A DNA stretch of 64,000 nt from Parvibaculum sp. (GTDB lineage Bacteria; Pseudomonadota; Alphaproteobacteria; Parvibaculales; Parvibaculaceae). The stretch is from positions 1,302,001 to 1,366,000 of the forward strand of contig NZ_JAHBYN010000001.1 of the NCBI RefSeq assembly GCF_019635935.1, given 5' to 3'. Under the pieces are notes generated by a model. It was not told where the DNA came from. It was given only the letters and a program-made list of their open reading frames with translations, and did no database searches. Shown here one piece after another: positions 1 to 7,693 of the stretch. The translations under genes and the position numbers were made by a program. Each line of letters opens with the position of its first letter. Position 1 is the first letter of the stretch.

Positions 1-764
1 TCGGACGTCGTCACGGCATTGACGCCGGGCGCACCGGGCGCCAGCGCAAAGCCCGCGCCGAACGGTCCGTCGCCGGTGCCGGGAATGAGCAGGAACGTGC
101 CCGGCCCCGGATCGAAACCGCCGCGCGGTCCCGAGACATCGACCTCGTTGCGCGCGATATTGAGGTTGAAGCGCAGCCGCTGGCCGCCGAATGTGCCGAT
201 GCCGAAGCTGCCGCCGACGCCGCCGCCGATGCTGCTCTCGTCGTCCTGCAGACGGTAGCCATTGTCGAGATTGATGGTGCCGCCAAACTCGGTGCCGAGA
301 TATTTGTATTTTGGCAGGCCGATCCGCGCCGCGGCGAGATAAGCATGGGCGCTGGCGTCGTTGGGGGGTTCATATGCGCCGCGCTGCGCCCAGCGTTGCG
401 CGAGCCTTCTCTCATAGGCGCTTGCCGGAGTTTCTTGACCCGTCGCCTTGTCCGGATAGTCCGTACGCGGAGCAACTTCGCTGGGCGGCGTGGCCGGCAG
501 GTCGCCCAGCGCATCCTCGATCACATTTCCCTCTTCATCGAAAGTGGGCGCATTGACCGAAGCCATGCCGCCACCCTCTTGTACGGCCTGGTTGTTGTCC
601 GAGATCGACGTCCCGGTCCAGTTGCCCGAACCACCCGTTATGACCGTCTTCTTGTAATTATCGTCGAAGATCGAACAACCCGGCAGGGCCAGCAGCACGA
701 CCGCGAGAATCGGCAGAAAAGACAGCCGCAACAGGCTGTTACGCGGCAATTCGGTCCCGTTCAT
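1..764 (-). CDS. Putative outer-membrane lipoprotein, 3' end cut by window edge
   Basis: The reading frame starts at ATG 764, behind a GGAGGGG ribosome site, and stays open to base 1, so the C-terminus is missing. About 254 codons are visible. A hydrophobic N-terminus ends in a lipobox (LPGC, Cys30), which predicts export and lipidation. A polar linker of about 90 residues follows. The rest is rich in Gly with alternating polar and hydrophobic residues (for example FGGTINLDNGYRLQDD), as in outer-membrane beta-strands. I do not recognise the family. The lipobox and start are read directly; the barrel idea is an inference. The next gene, at 940, points away, so 765-939 should hold divergent promoters. 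Confidence 0.72.
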   Translation of the reverse strand, partial: MNGTELPRNSLLRLSFLPILAVVLLALPGCSIFDDNYKKTVITGGSGNWTGTSISDNNQAVQEGGGMASVNAPTFDEEGNVIEDALGDLPATPPSEVAPRTDYPDKATGQETPASAYERRLAQRWAQRGAYEPPNDASAHAYLAAARIGLPKYKYLGTEFGGTINLDNGYRLQDDESSIGGGVGGSFGIGTFGGQRLRFNLNIARNEVDVSGPRGGFDPGPGTFLLIPGTGDGPFGAGFALAPGAPGVNAVTTS

Positions 765-939
765 TTCACCCCTCCATCGTCGCGCGCCCGGCCCGCCGGG
801 CATCGTTCAGCCAAGGTTTGGCGAATGCCGGATTCCAAAAATCATCAAAACTGGTGATGCCGGGGCCGTTTTCCCGGCATACTGAGGACGAGGCCGCCGA
901 ACAGGCGTTTGACGATCCACTGGCTGGGGGTTCGCGCAA

Positions 940-1968
940 ATGACGACACGGGTTCTCGATTCCGATGCTTCATTGGCCGCACCGCGGCGCATCGTGCCCG
1001 GCCTGAGCTGGCGCGGGCGGATATTCAATCTTCTTTTCGGTCTGGCCGGGCGCATCTTCGCGCCGTCGCAACCGCGAACCGTTGCCGATTTCGATTTTGA
1101 AACGGCGCGGCAGCGCCTGCACCGCACCGAAAACCTGATGACCTCGGCTCCGGCCGGCATGCAGGTGGAGCCTGTATCGGGCGCGCCTGTCGCCGCCGAC
1201 TGGGTCGTCATGCCGGAATCGCAGGCCGACAGGATCCTCGTCTTCGTTCACAGCGGCTCCTTCATCTTCGGCCAGTCGCGTCTCTTTCAGTCGCTGGCCG
1301 CGCGCATCTGCAAGCAGGCGCATGCAAAGGCGCTGTCGGTCGACTACCGTCTGGCGCCGGAAAATCCCTTTCCGGCCGCGATATCCGATGTTGCCGCCGC
1401 TTATGAATGGCTGCTGGCCGAAGGCGCCGATCCCGCGCAGATCCAGTTCGTCGGCGATAGCGCCGGCGGCGGCATCGCGCTGGGCGCGCTTCTGCTGCTG
1501 CGCGAGCGCGGCGTTCCCATGCCGGCGGGCCTGGTGCTGCTGGCGCCCTGGGCCGACATGACGCTGTCCGGCCGCTCGGTGCTCACCAATGCGCGCAAGG
1601 CGACGCTCGCCAACAACATCGAGATCATGATGGTCTGCCGCGAACTCTATTTGCAGGGCCACGCGCCGGGCGTTCCGCTGGCCTCGCCCGTTTTCGCCGA
1701 CCTCGAAGGTCTGCCGCCGGCGCTGATCCAGGCCAGCACCGTCGACATCCTGCTCGACGACGCCACGCGCATCGACGAGGCGCTGCGCCGCGCGGGCGTC
1801 GACAGCGAGTTGAGCCTCTATCCGCCGATGCCGCATGGCTGGCAGCGCCTCGGCACGCTGTTGCCGGAATCGCGCCGCGCCATCGAAGAGGTCGGCGACT
1901 TCATCGCCCGCCGCTTCGGCGACGATGCCAGGCCCGGCGCGCGGCGCGCGGAAGCCCTCCATGTCTGA
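940..1968 (+). CDS. Alpha/beta hydrolase, hormone-sensitive-lipase (family IV) esterase
   Basis: This is a 342-residue esterase/lipase of the hormone-sensitive-lipase family, expected to hydrolyse acyl esters in the cytoplasm. The oxyanion-hole motif appears as HSGSFIFG (residues 104-111), a variant of the usual HGGG. The nucleophile elbow is GDSAGGG with Ser174. The acid is probably Asp269 in STVDILLDD, and His299 lies in PHGW. The length is normal for the family plus a short N-terminal cap. The ribosome site before ATG 940 is weak. The stop overlaps the start of the next gene by 8 bases, so the two are probably translationally coupled. The substrate cannot be told from sequence. Confidence 0.88.
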   Translation: MTTRVLDSDASLAAPRRIVPGLSWRGRIFNLLFGLAGRIFAPSQPRTVADFDFETARQRLHRTENLMTSAPAGMQVEPVSGAPVAADWVVMPESQADRILVFVHSGSFIFGQSRLFQSLAARICKQAHAKALSVDYRLAPENPFPAAISDVAAAYEWLLAEGADPAQIQFVGDSAGGGIALGALLLLRERGVPMPAGLVLLAPWADMTLSGRSVLTNARKATLANNIEIMMVCRELYLQGHAPGVPLASPVFADLEGLPPALIQASTVDILLDDATRIDEALRRAGVDSELSLYPPMPHGWQRLGTLLPESRRAIEEVGDFIARRFGDDARPGARRAEALHV

Positions 1969-2356
1969 CCGGGAAGAACGCCGCAACCTCTATGCGGGCA
2001 CGCTCGGCCATGACAGCGCCGCCGTGCGGCGGCGCATCGCCGAGATCAGGAAATGGGGCGCGCGCAACGACCGGCCTTTCGTCGAGGACCTGCTGAACGC
2101 CAATCCGCGCCTCGAATGGGCGATCCCCGAAGTCGGCCGCGACCCGATACCGGAAGATTTCGAGCTCGCATTCGGCCTGACGCGCGTCGAGGCCGAGATC
2201 GCCGCCGCCTTCGCCTCCGGCCACAAGCTGACGGCAATTGCGGCGGCGCGCGGTTGCAGCATCAACACGGTGCGCACGCATTTCACCCACATCAAGGACA
2301 AACTCGGCAAGACCAAGCAGACCGATGTGCTGCGCGAGTTGATGAAGATCGTCTGA
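1961..2356 (+). CDS. Small LuxR-type helix-turn-helix protein
   Basis: This 131-residue protein ends in a LuxR/GerE-type DNA-binding helix-turn-helix at about residues 72-128. It includes FGLTRVEAEIAAAFASG and the recognition-helix region SINTVRTHFTHIKDKLG. The N-terminal 70 residues match no receiver or autoinducer domain I can recognise. ATG 1961 lies inside the end of the esterase gene (8-base overlap). I chose it over the upstream in-frame ATG at 1835, which would overlap the esterase by 134 bases. It may regulate the esterase operon or sense a related metabolite; that is inferred from position only. Confidence 0.75.
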   Translation: MSDREERRNLYAGTLGHDSAAVRRRIAEIRKWGARNDRPFVEDLLNANPRLEWAIPEVGRDPIPEDFELAFGLTRVEAEIAAAFASGHKLTAIAAARGCSINTVRTHFTHIKDKLGKTKQTDVLRELMKIV

Positions 2357-2359
2357 CGC

Positions 2360-4144
2360 CTATCCGTGCAAGGCCCGCCACGCGCGCGGACTGAGACGGA
2401 CACACGCCCAATAGGCGCCCCCGAGCACCAACAACGCGAGGATCGTCAATCCGGGCCAGTTTGCCCGCACCTGGTCGTGCACGCGGTTGATCGTGAGCTG
2501 CGCCGTCTGGTCGTAGCCCTCCGGCACTTCCAGCACGCCGACACGCGCCGCATAGGCGTCGTATTCCGCCATCATCTCGGCGAAGCGTTCGGGCTCGGCG
2601 GCGGCGAGATCCCGCGTCTCGCCGGGATCGCGCGCGAGGTTGTAGAGATACCACTGCATGTCGCCATAGGGCGGCGCGTTGCGCGTAAGTTTGTAGTCGC
2701 CGCGGAAAAGCGCCGCATTGCCCGCCGCCTCGATGCCGACCGCATCCGTTTCGTCGCGCACCCGCGTTGCGCCGCCGCCGAGCAACGGCATCAGCGAACG
2801 TCCGGTCATCGGCTGCACGGCCACGCCCGCGAACTCGTCCGTCGCCGCGACGCCCGCCATGTCGAGAATGGTCGGTACGATGTCGGTGATGTAGCTGAAA
2901 GCGTCCGTCGTCCGCGCGCGCGCGACGCCGCGCCCGGCGAAAATCAGCGGCACGCGCAAGCCGCCCTCGCCCGCCTGCATCTTGAAGAAAGCGCCGGGCG
3001 ACGCCGCCGCACTCGCGAATTCCGGTCCGATAAACGCATAGGAACCCTTTTCGCCCAGCGTCTCCAGGTCGCGGCGATAATTGTTCCACCACAGCCATTG
3101 CCGGAAACCCGGCGTCGCCAGCGGATCGCCGGCCTCGGGCCCGTTATCCGACAGCACGATGAAGACGGTGTTGTCGTATTGCCCGGTCTCTTTCAGATAA
3201 TCGATCAACCGGCCGACATGAAAATCCATCGCTTCGAGCATCGCCGCGTTGACGGCCATGCTTTTCGCGAGCATCCGCTTCTCGTCGTCGCTGCGCGCCG
3301 CCCAGTCGCGCAGGCCCGCCGGCATCGGCCCAAGTTCCATATCGGCCGGCAGCAGCCCGCGCTCGATGACGGCGCGAAAGCGCGCCTCACGCAGCGCATC
3401 CCAGCCTTCGTCGTAGACGCCTTCATATTTCTCGATGAATTCGCGCGGCGCCTGCACCGGAATGTGAACGGCCATGAAGGCCACATAGGAAAAGAACGGA
3501 CGTCCTTCGTCCCGGCTCTCTTCCAGATATTCGATCGTCTTGTCGACGATGAATTCCGAAGAATAGAAATCTTCCGGCAGGTCGGCCGGCTTGCCGTCCT
3601 CATACCACGGCGCATCGTCGTAAATCGGCAGATAGGATTTCTTTTCCCAGTTGTCGGCGCCCGAGGCTTCAAGCGCAAAGGAACGGTCGAAGCCGCGCGC
3701 GCCCGGATGCGCCCCCTCGCCATGCCCGAGATGCCATTTGCCGGCCATCGTCGTCCGGTAGCCGGCGGCGCCGAGGCGGCTCGCGACGGTGACGACATCG
3801 TCGGCGAGTTGTCCGATATAGCCGGGCTGTCCGCGATGTTCGAGCGGCGCCGATTCCGGCAGATTGCCGATCCCCGCCAGATGGCTGTCGACGCCGGTCA
3901 TCAGCATGGCGCGCGACGGCGCGCAGATCGGCGAGGCGTGGAAATTGGAAAAGAGCGTGCCCTTCGCCGCCAGCGCGTCGATATGGGGCGTCGCAATCTC
4001 GCTGCCATAGGCGCCGAAATCGCTGAAGCCGGCATCGTCGGCGAGGATGACGACGATATTCGGCCGCGCCTCCTGCGCCTGCACGGGCAGCAGCGCGGCG
4101 AGCCACAGCACCAGCGCCGTCTTGATGATCCGAAACGCGCTCAT
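2360..4144 (-). CDS. Exported arylsulfatase-type sulfatase with C-terminal membrane segment
   Basis: This 594-residue sulfatase should hydrolyse sulfate esters in the periplasm. A signal peptide ends near AQA (residue 24). NIVVILADD supplies two metal-binding aspartates (Asp36, Asp37). CAPSR (Cys74) is the site that must be converted to formylglycine for activity. Downstream, AGKWHLGH and VLSDNGPEAG are typical sulfatase blocks. The last 35 residues hold a hydrophobic stretch (LTILALLVLGGAYWACV), so the enzyme is probably anchored by its C-terminus. No formylglycine-generating enzyme lies in this window. The A/T-rich stretch at 4165-4190 probably carries divergent promoters for this gene and the nitroreductase. 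Confidence 0.92.
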   Translation of the reverse strand: MSAFRIIKTALVLWLAALLPVQAQEARPNIVVILADDAGFSDFGAYGSEIATPHIDALAAKGTLFSNFHASPICAPSRAMLMTGVDSHLAGIGNLPESAPLEHRGQPGYIGQLADDVVTVASRLGAAGYRTTMAGKWHLGHGEGAHPGARGFDRSFALEASGADNWEKKSYLPIYDDAPWYEDGKPADLPEDFYSSEFIVDKTIEYLEESRDEGRPFFSYVAFMAVHIPVQAPREFIEKYEGVYDEGWDALREARFRAVIERGLLPADMELGPMPAGLRDWAARSDDEKRMLAKSMAVNAAMLEAMDFHVGRLIDYLKETGQYDNTVFIVLSDNGPEAGDPLATPGFRQWLWWNNYRRDLETLGEKGSYAFIGPEFASAAASPGAFFKMQAGEGGLRVPLIFAGRGVARARTTDAFSYITDIVPTILDMAGVAATDEFAGVAVQPMTGRSLMPLLGGGATRVRDETDAVGIEAAGNAALFRGDYKLTRNAPPYGDMQWYLYNLARDPGETRDLAAAEPERFAEMMAEYDAYAARVGVLEVPEGYDQTAQLTINRVHDQVRANWPGLTILALLVLGGAYWACVRLSPRAWRALHG

Positions 4145-4265
4145 TCGAACAGCCCCGCCGCCTTATTATGACATTATATATGCCAATATACCGGCCCCGT
4201 CGCGCCCGGCAACCCCTTGTGCTACCACTCCGCCCATCGAAATCACCCTTCCCGGAGCGACCTTC

Positions 4266-4937
4266 ATGCAAGTCGACGAAGCGATCAAGGCGCGCAAATC
4301 CGTGCGCGCCTTCAAAGCCGATCCCGTGCCGCTCTCGCTGGTGACCGAAATCCTCGAACTGGCGCGGTTTTCGCCGTCCGGCACCAATATCCAGCCCTGG
4401 AAAGTTCATGTGGTGGCGGGCGAAACGCGCCGCCGCCTCGAAGCCGAAGTGCTGGCCCACCGCGACACGGACCCCGCCGACAAGGGCGCCGAATTCCCCC
4501 GCACCTCGAAGCGCAAGGAGCCCTACACGACGCGCATGCGCACGCTCGGCAAGGAAATGTACGGCCTGATCGGCATTCCGAAAGGCGACCAGGCGGCCAA
4601 CTGGGCCCAATGGGGCCGCAACTACCGCTTCTTCGATGCGCCGGTGGGGCTGATCTTCACCATCGACAAGGATCTCGATGCGATGAGCTTCCTCGACATC
4701 GGCATCTTCATGCAGTCGATCATGCTGGCCGCGAAAGCCCGCGGCCTCGACACCTGCTCGCAAGGCGCCTGGAACAATTTCTGGAGCGTCACGCGCCGCG
4801 TGCTGAACGTCCCCGACGACGAATACATCGTCTGCGGCATGTCGCTCGGCTATGCCGACCAAACGCAGCCCGTCAACACGCTGGTCTCCGAGCGCGAACC
4901 GCTGACAAGCTTCGCGACCTTTCACGGCTTCGAGTGA
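4266..4937 (+). CDS. Nitroreductase family FMN-dependent oxidoreductase
   Basis: This 223-residue protein has the nitroreductase fold, which uses FMN and NAD(P)H to reduce nitro compounds, quinones or similar acceptors. The N-terminus MQVDEAIKARKSVRAF carries the Arg-Ser FMN-phosphate motif. SPSGTNIQPWKVHVV is the second conserved block, and the C-terminal region CGMSLGYAD is also typical. The start at 4266 is set by a CCCGGAG ribosome site; the open frame extends upstream without support. It ends 2 bases before the convergent stop of the next gene. The physiological substrate is unknown. Confidence 0.9.
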   Translation: MQVDEAIKARKSVRAFKADPVPLSLVTEILELARFSPSGTNIQPWKVHVVAGETRRRLEAEVLAHRDTDPADKGAEFPRTSKRKEPYTTRMRTLGKEMYGLIGIPKGDQAANWAQWGRNYRFFDAPVGLIFTIDKDLDAMSFLDIGIFMQSIMLAAKARGLDTCSQGAWNNFWSVTRRVLNVPDDEYIVCGMSLGYADQTQPVNTLVSEREPLTSFATFHGFE

Positions 4938-4939
4938 AA

Positions 4940-5248
4940 TCAGAAACGCGGCTGCGGGCGGAACGGGCGCACACTCTCGCCGGTGACGGCGCGCTGACCG
5001 GCCGGCATCGCATGTCCGGGCGCAAAGCCCGCCGATGCCGGAATGAAGATGAAGCGCCGCTCGACGCCGCCCGAAAAACCGAAGGTCTGCACCTGACCGG
5101 TAATGTCGATCCGCCCGTCCGCCGCTTCGCCGCCGGCCAGTTCATCGCCGGCCCAGGGATCGATCCACTGGATGCGTTCGCCCGCCATCGCCGGGCCGGC
5201 AAGACCCGCGATCAGCGCCGCGAACAACATCCCCAAAATCTGTTTCAT
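4940..5248 (-). CDS. Small exported protein of unknown function
   Basis: This is a 102-residue protein with a clear signal peptide: KQ at the start, a hydrophobic core (ILGMLFAALIAGLAG), then PAMAG, with cleavage expected after AMA (about residue 22). The mature part has about 80 residues, rich in Gly, Phe and Arg, with no cysteines and no motif I recognise. It converges on the nitroreductase gene with a 2-base gap. The clean signal peptide and normal codon use argue that it is real. It lies next to the DUF35-thiolase operon but is transcribed away from it. Confidence 0.6.
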   Translation of the reverse strand: MKQILGMLFAALIAGLAGPAMAGERIQWIDPWAGDELAGGEAADGRIDITGQVQTFGFSGGVERRFIFIPASAGFAPGHAMPAGQRAVTGESVRPFRPQPRF

Positions 5249-5309
5249 AATGAAACATATAGGCCCTGACGTCGCGGAATCAACAAGGAAAAGCCAAGGA
5301 ATTCCGCCG

Positions 5310-5338
5310 CTTTGCCAAAACCCGGCGCGCCGCTATCC
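5310..5338 (+). promoter_or_regulatory. Possible sigma-70 promoter for the DUF35-thiolase-VOC operon
   Basis: CTTTGC at 5310-5315 and CTATCC at 5333-5338 are separated by 17 bases, matching the alphaproteobacterial CTTGnn-N17-CTATnn pattern only moderately. It is correctly placed about 45 bases before the first start codon. Confidence 0.35.
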
Positions 5339-5382
5339 TCGCCGCCACCGAAATCGAATCCACGCACAAGAGGGAGAGTTTC

Positions 5383-5796
5383 ATGGCGGACTACAATCGC
5401 CCGCTGCCCCTGCCGACGCCCGAAACGCGGCATTTCTGGGAGGGCACACAAAACGGCGAACTGCGGCTGCAGCGCTGCACGGCCTGCAAGGAAAGCTACT
5501 TCCCGCCCCGCCCCTTCTGCCCCGCCTGCGGTTCGCGCGCCGTGGAAGTCTACAAGGCCAGCGGCAAGGCGACGCTCTACTCCTACATCATCAATCATCG
5601 TCCGCGCCCCGACTTCGGCACCGAGCCGCATTCGATCGCCGTCGTCACGCTGGCCGAGGGCCCGCGCATGATGACCAACATCGTCGATTGTCCGCAGACG
5701 CCGGAAGCGCTCGCCCTCGACATGCCCCTCGAAGTGACCTTCGAAAAGGCGAGCGACGAAATCAGCCTGCCGAAATTCCGTCCTGCGAAAGGCTAA
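5383..5796 (+). CDS. DUF35 OB-fold protein with zinc ribbon, thiolase partner
   Basis: This 137-residue protein belongs to the DUF35 (ChsH2/acyl-CoA-associated) family. A rubredoxin-like zinc ribbon (CTAC near residue 30 and CPAC near residue 47) is followed by an OB-fold (GKATLYSYIINHRP onward). In known cases these proteins bind and activate SCP2-type thiolases or acyl-CoA hydratases. Here a thiolase follows after 4 bases, so the two are very likely a complex. All four zinc cysteines are present. Confidence 0.88.
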   Translation: MADYNRPLPLPTPETRHFWEGTQNGELRLQRCTACKESYFPPRPFCPACGSRAVEVYKASGKATLYSYIINHRPRPDFGTEPHSIAVVTLAEGPRMMTNIVDCPQTPEALALDMPLEVTFEKASDEISLPKFRPAKG

Positions 5797-5800
5797 GACG

Positions 5801-6943
5801 ATGAAACAGAAAACAATCGCCGTCGTCGGCGCCGCCGAAACGACCGAAATGGGAAAAATCCCCGACACCTCGCAACTGATGCTGCATGCCGACGCGGCGC
5901 TGAACGCGATGAAGGATGCGGGCCTTACCGCAAAGGACATCGACGGCATCGCCACCGCCGGCGACAGCCCGGTCGAGGTCGCGCATTACCTCGGCATCAC
6001 GCCGACATGGGTGGACGGCACCAGCGTCGGCGGCTGTTCCTTCATGCTGCATGTCCGCCACGCGGCGGCCGCGATCAACGAAGGCCTCTGCAACACGGTG
6101 TTGATCACGCATGCCGAGTCCGGCCGCTCCCGCGTCGGCGCGCGGCGCTTCTCCCGCGACCCGGCAAGCCAGTCCGGCCAGTTCGAAGTGCCCTTCGGCA
6201 TCACCAGCCCGCCGACCATGTTCACGATCCCGGCGCTGCGCTATATGAAGCAATACGGCGTGACCGAGGAAGACCTCGCCCATGTCGCGGTCGTCCAGCG
6301 CGAATGGGCCGCGATGAACCCGCGCGCCTCCTTCCGCGACCCGATCACCGTCGACGACGTGCTGAACTCGAAGATGATCGCCTGGCCCTTCCGCATGCTG
6401 ATGTGCTGCCTTGTCACCGATGGCGGCGGCGCGCTCATTCTCACCAGCGCCGAACGCGCGAAGGACTTCCCGCAAAAGCCGGTCTACATCCTCGGCACCG
6501 GCGAAAGCTGCGAAACGCCGATGATCAGCCAGATGGAAGACTTCACGAGTTCAAAGGCCTTCCGCGTCTCCGGCAAGAAGGCCTTCGACGAAGCCGGCAT
6601 CAAGCACGCCGATGTCGACCACCTGATGATCTACGATGCCTTCGCGCATCTCCCCGTCTACGGCCTCGAGGATCTCGGCTTCTGCGAAAAAGGCGAAGGC
6701 GCCGCCTTCATCCGCGACGGCCACACGCGGCCCGGCGGCCGGCTGCCCTTGAACACCAATGGCGGCGGCCTTTCCTACATGCATTCGGGCATGTATGGCA
6801 TGTATGCGCTGCAGGAAAGCGTGCGCCAGATGCGGGGCATCGCGCCGGCCCAGGTGCCGAACGCGAAAATCTCGATCGCCCACGGCGTCGGCGGCATGTT
6901 CGCGGCGTCGGGCACCATCGTCTTCTCCAACGAAGCGCCCTGA
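5801..6943 (+). CDS. SCP2-type thiolase / lipid-transfer family acetyl-CoA acyltransferase
   Basis: This 380-residue thiolase-fold protein is of the non-condensing, SCP-x-like type that goes with DUF35 proteins. The N-terminus is IAVVGAAETTEMG. The region around GTSVGGCSFMLHV carries the position of the thiolase nucleophilic cysteine. The C-terminal region has NGGGLSYMHSG and IAHGVGGMF. The likely role is thiolytic or retro-aldol cleavage of acyl-CoA during breakdown of branched or ring-containing lipids. It is preceded by its DUF35 partner (4-base gap) and followed by a VOC protein (16-base gap). The exact substrate is unknown. Confidence 0.87.
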   Translation: MKQKTIAVVGAAETTEMGKIPDTSQLMLHADAALNAMKDAGLTAKDIDGIATAGDSPVEVAHYLGITPTWVDGTSVGGCSFMLHVRHAAAAINEGLCNTVLITHAESGRSRVGARRFSRDPASQSGQFEVPFGITSPPTMFTIPALRYMKQYGVTEEDLAHVAVVQREWAAMNPRASFRDPITVDDVLNSKMIAWPFRMLMCCLVTDGGGALILTSAERAKDFPQKPVYILGTGESCETPMISQMEDFTSSKAFRVSGKKAFDEAGIKHADVDHLMIYDAFAHLPVYGLEDLGFCEKGEGAAFIRDGHTRPGGRLPLNTNGGGLSYMHSGMYGMYALQESVRQMRGIAPAQVPNAKISIAHGVGGMFAASGTIVFSNEAP

Positions 6944-6959
6944 CGAAAAGGAGAGGCCG

Positions 6960-7646
6960 ATGGACCTCGCGAAACCACGCATCGACATCGGCCTCTTCAC
7001 GACAAATCTCGAGCCGATGCTGGATTTCTGGCAGAACGAGGTAGGTCTTCCCTTCGACCATCTTCTGCCGCTCGGCGGCGGCATGCAGCAGCACCGCCAC
7101 GAACTTCTGGGCTCGGTCCTGAAGATCAATCACGCGCGAAATGCGCTGCCGGCCGTGGCACCCTCGGGCTATCGCGAATTGCTGATCGCGCGCGACGGCC
7201 TGCTCGGGCCGAAGCGCCTGACCGATCCCGACGGAAACCGCGTGACGCTGGTGCCGCCAGGCGCCCACGGCATCGAGCGCATCGGCATCCGCCTCGCCGT
7301 GCGCAACGCGGCCGCGCACCGGCGCTTCTTCGCGGGCGCGCTCGGCCTGCCCGACGTTCCCGAACGCGGCGGCGACAGTTTTTTCTGCGGCGACAGCGTC
7401 ATCCTGTTCGACGAAGCGCCGGACGCACATGACGGCGCTTCGCTCGAAGGCAAGGGCTTCCGCTACATCACCATCCAGATCCGCAATGTCGACGCGGAAC
7501 ACGCCGCCATCCTCGCCCGCGGCGGCACGGAAGGCCGTGCCCCGCAAACGCTCGGCAAGGTGGCGCGCATTTCCTTCCTGCGCGATCCCGACGGCAACTG
7601 GATCGAGATGTCCCAGCGCGCCTCACTTGTCGGCGCGCTGGAATAA
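6960..7646 (+). CDS. VOC (glyoxalase/dioxygenase fold) family protein
   Basis: This 228-residue protein has two vicinal-oxygen-chelate modules. The first is at about residues 6-100 (IDIGLFTTNLEPMLDFW, then FDHLLPLGGGMQQHRH). The second is at about 105-225 (IGIRLAVRNAAAHRRFF, with a closing LRDPDGNWIEM). Such proteins are metal-dependent isomerases, epimerases or dioxygenases. The start at 6960 follows AAAGGAGAGG, a strong ribosome site; longer in-frame versions run through the thiolase gene. It is the third gene of the DUF35-thiolase operon and may act on the same acyl-CoA pathway. The specific reaction is not readable. Confidence 0.82.
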   Translation: MDLAKPRIDIGLFTTNLEPMLDFWQNEVGLPFDHLLPLGGGMQQHRHELLGSVLKINHARNALPAVAPSGYRELLIARDGLLGPKRLTDPDGNRVTLVPPGAHGIERIGIRLAVRNAAAHRRFFAGALGLPDVPERGGDSFFCGDSVILFDEAPDAHDGASLEGKGFRYITIQIRNVDAEHAAILARGGTEGRAPQTLGKVARISFLRDPDGNWIEMSQRASLVGALE

Positions 7647-7656
7647 TTTCAAAGGT

Positions 7657-7679
7657 GCGCGCCTCCCTGACAGGCGCGC
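7657..7679. terminator. GC-rich hairpin between convergent genes
   Basis: Arms GCGCGCCT (7657-7664) and AGGCGCGC (7672-7679) form an 8-bp stem with a 7-base loop between the VOC gene and the convergent DUF1329 gene. There is no U-tract, so it is at best a weak or factor-assisted terminator. Confidence 0.35.
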
Positions 7680-7693
7680 TGGACTGAGCCCGC

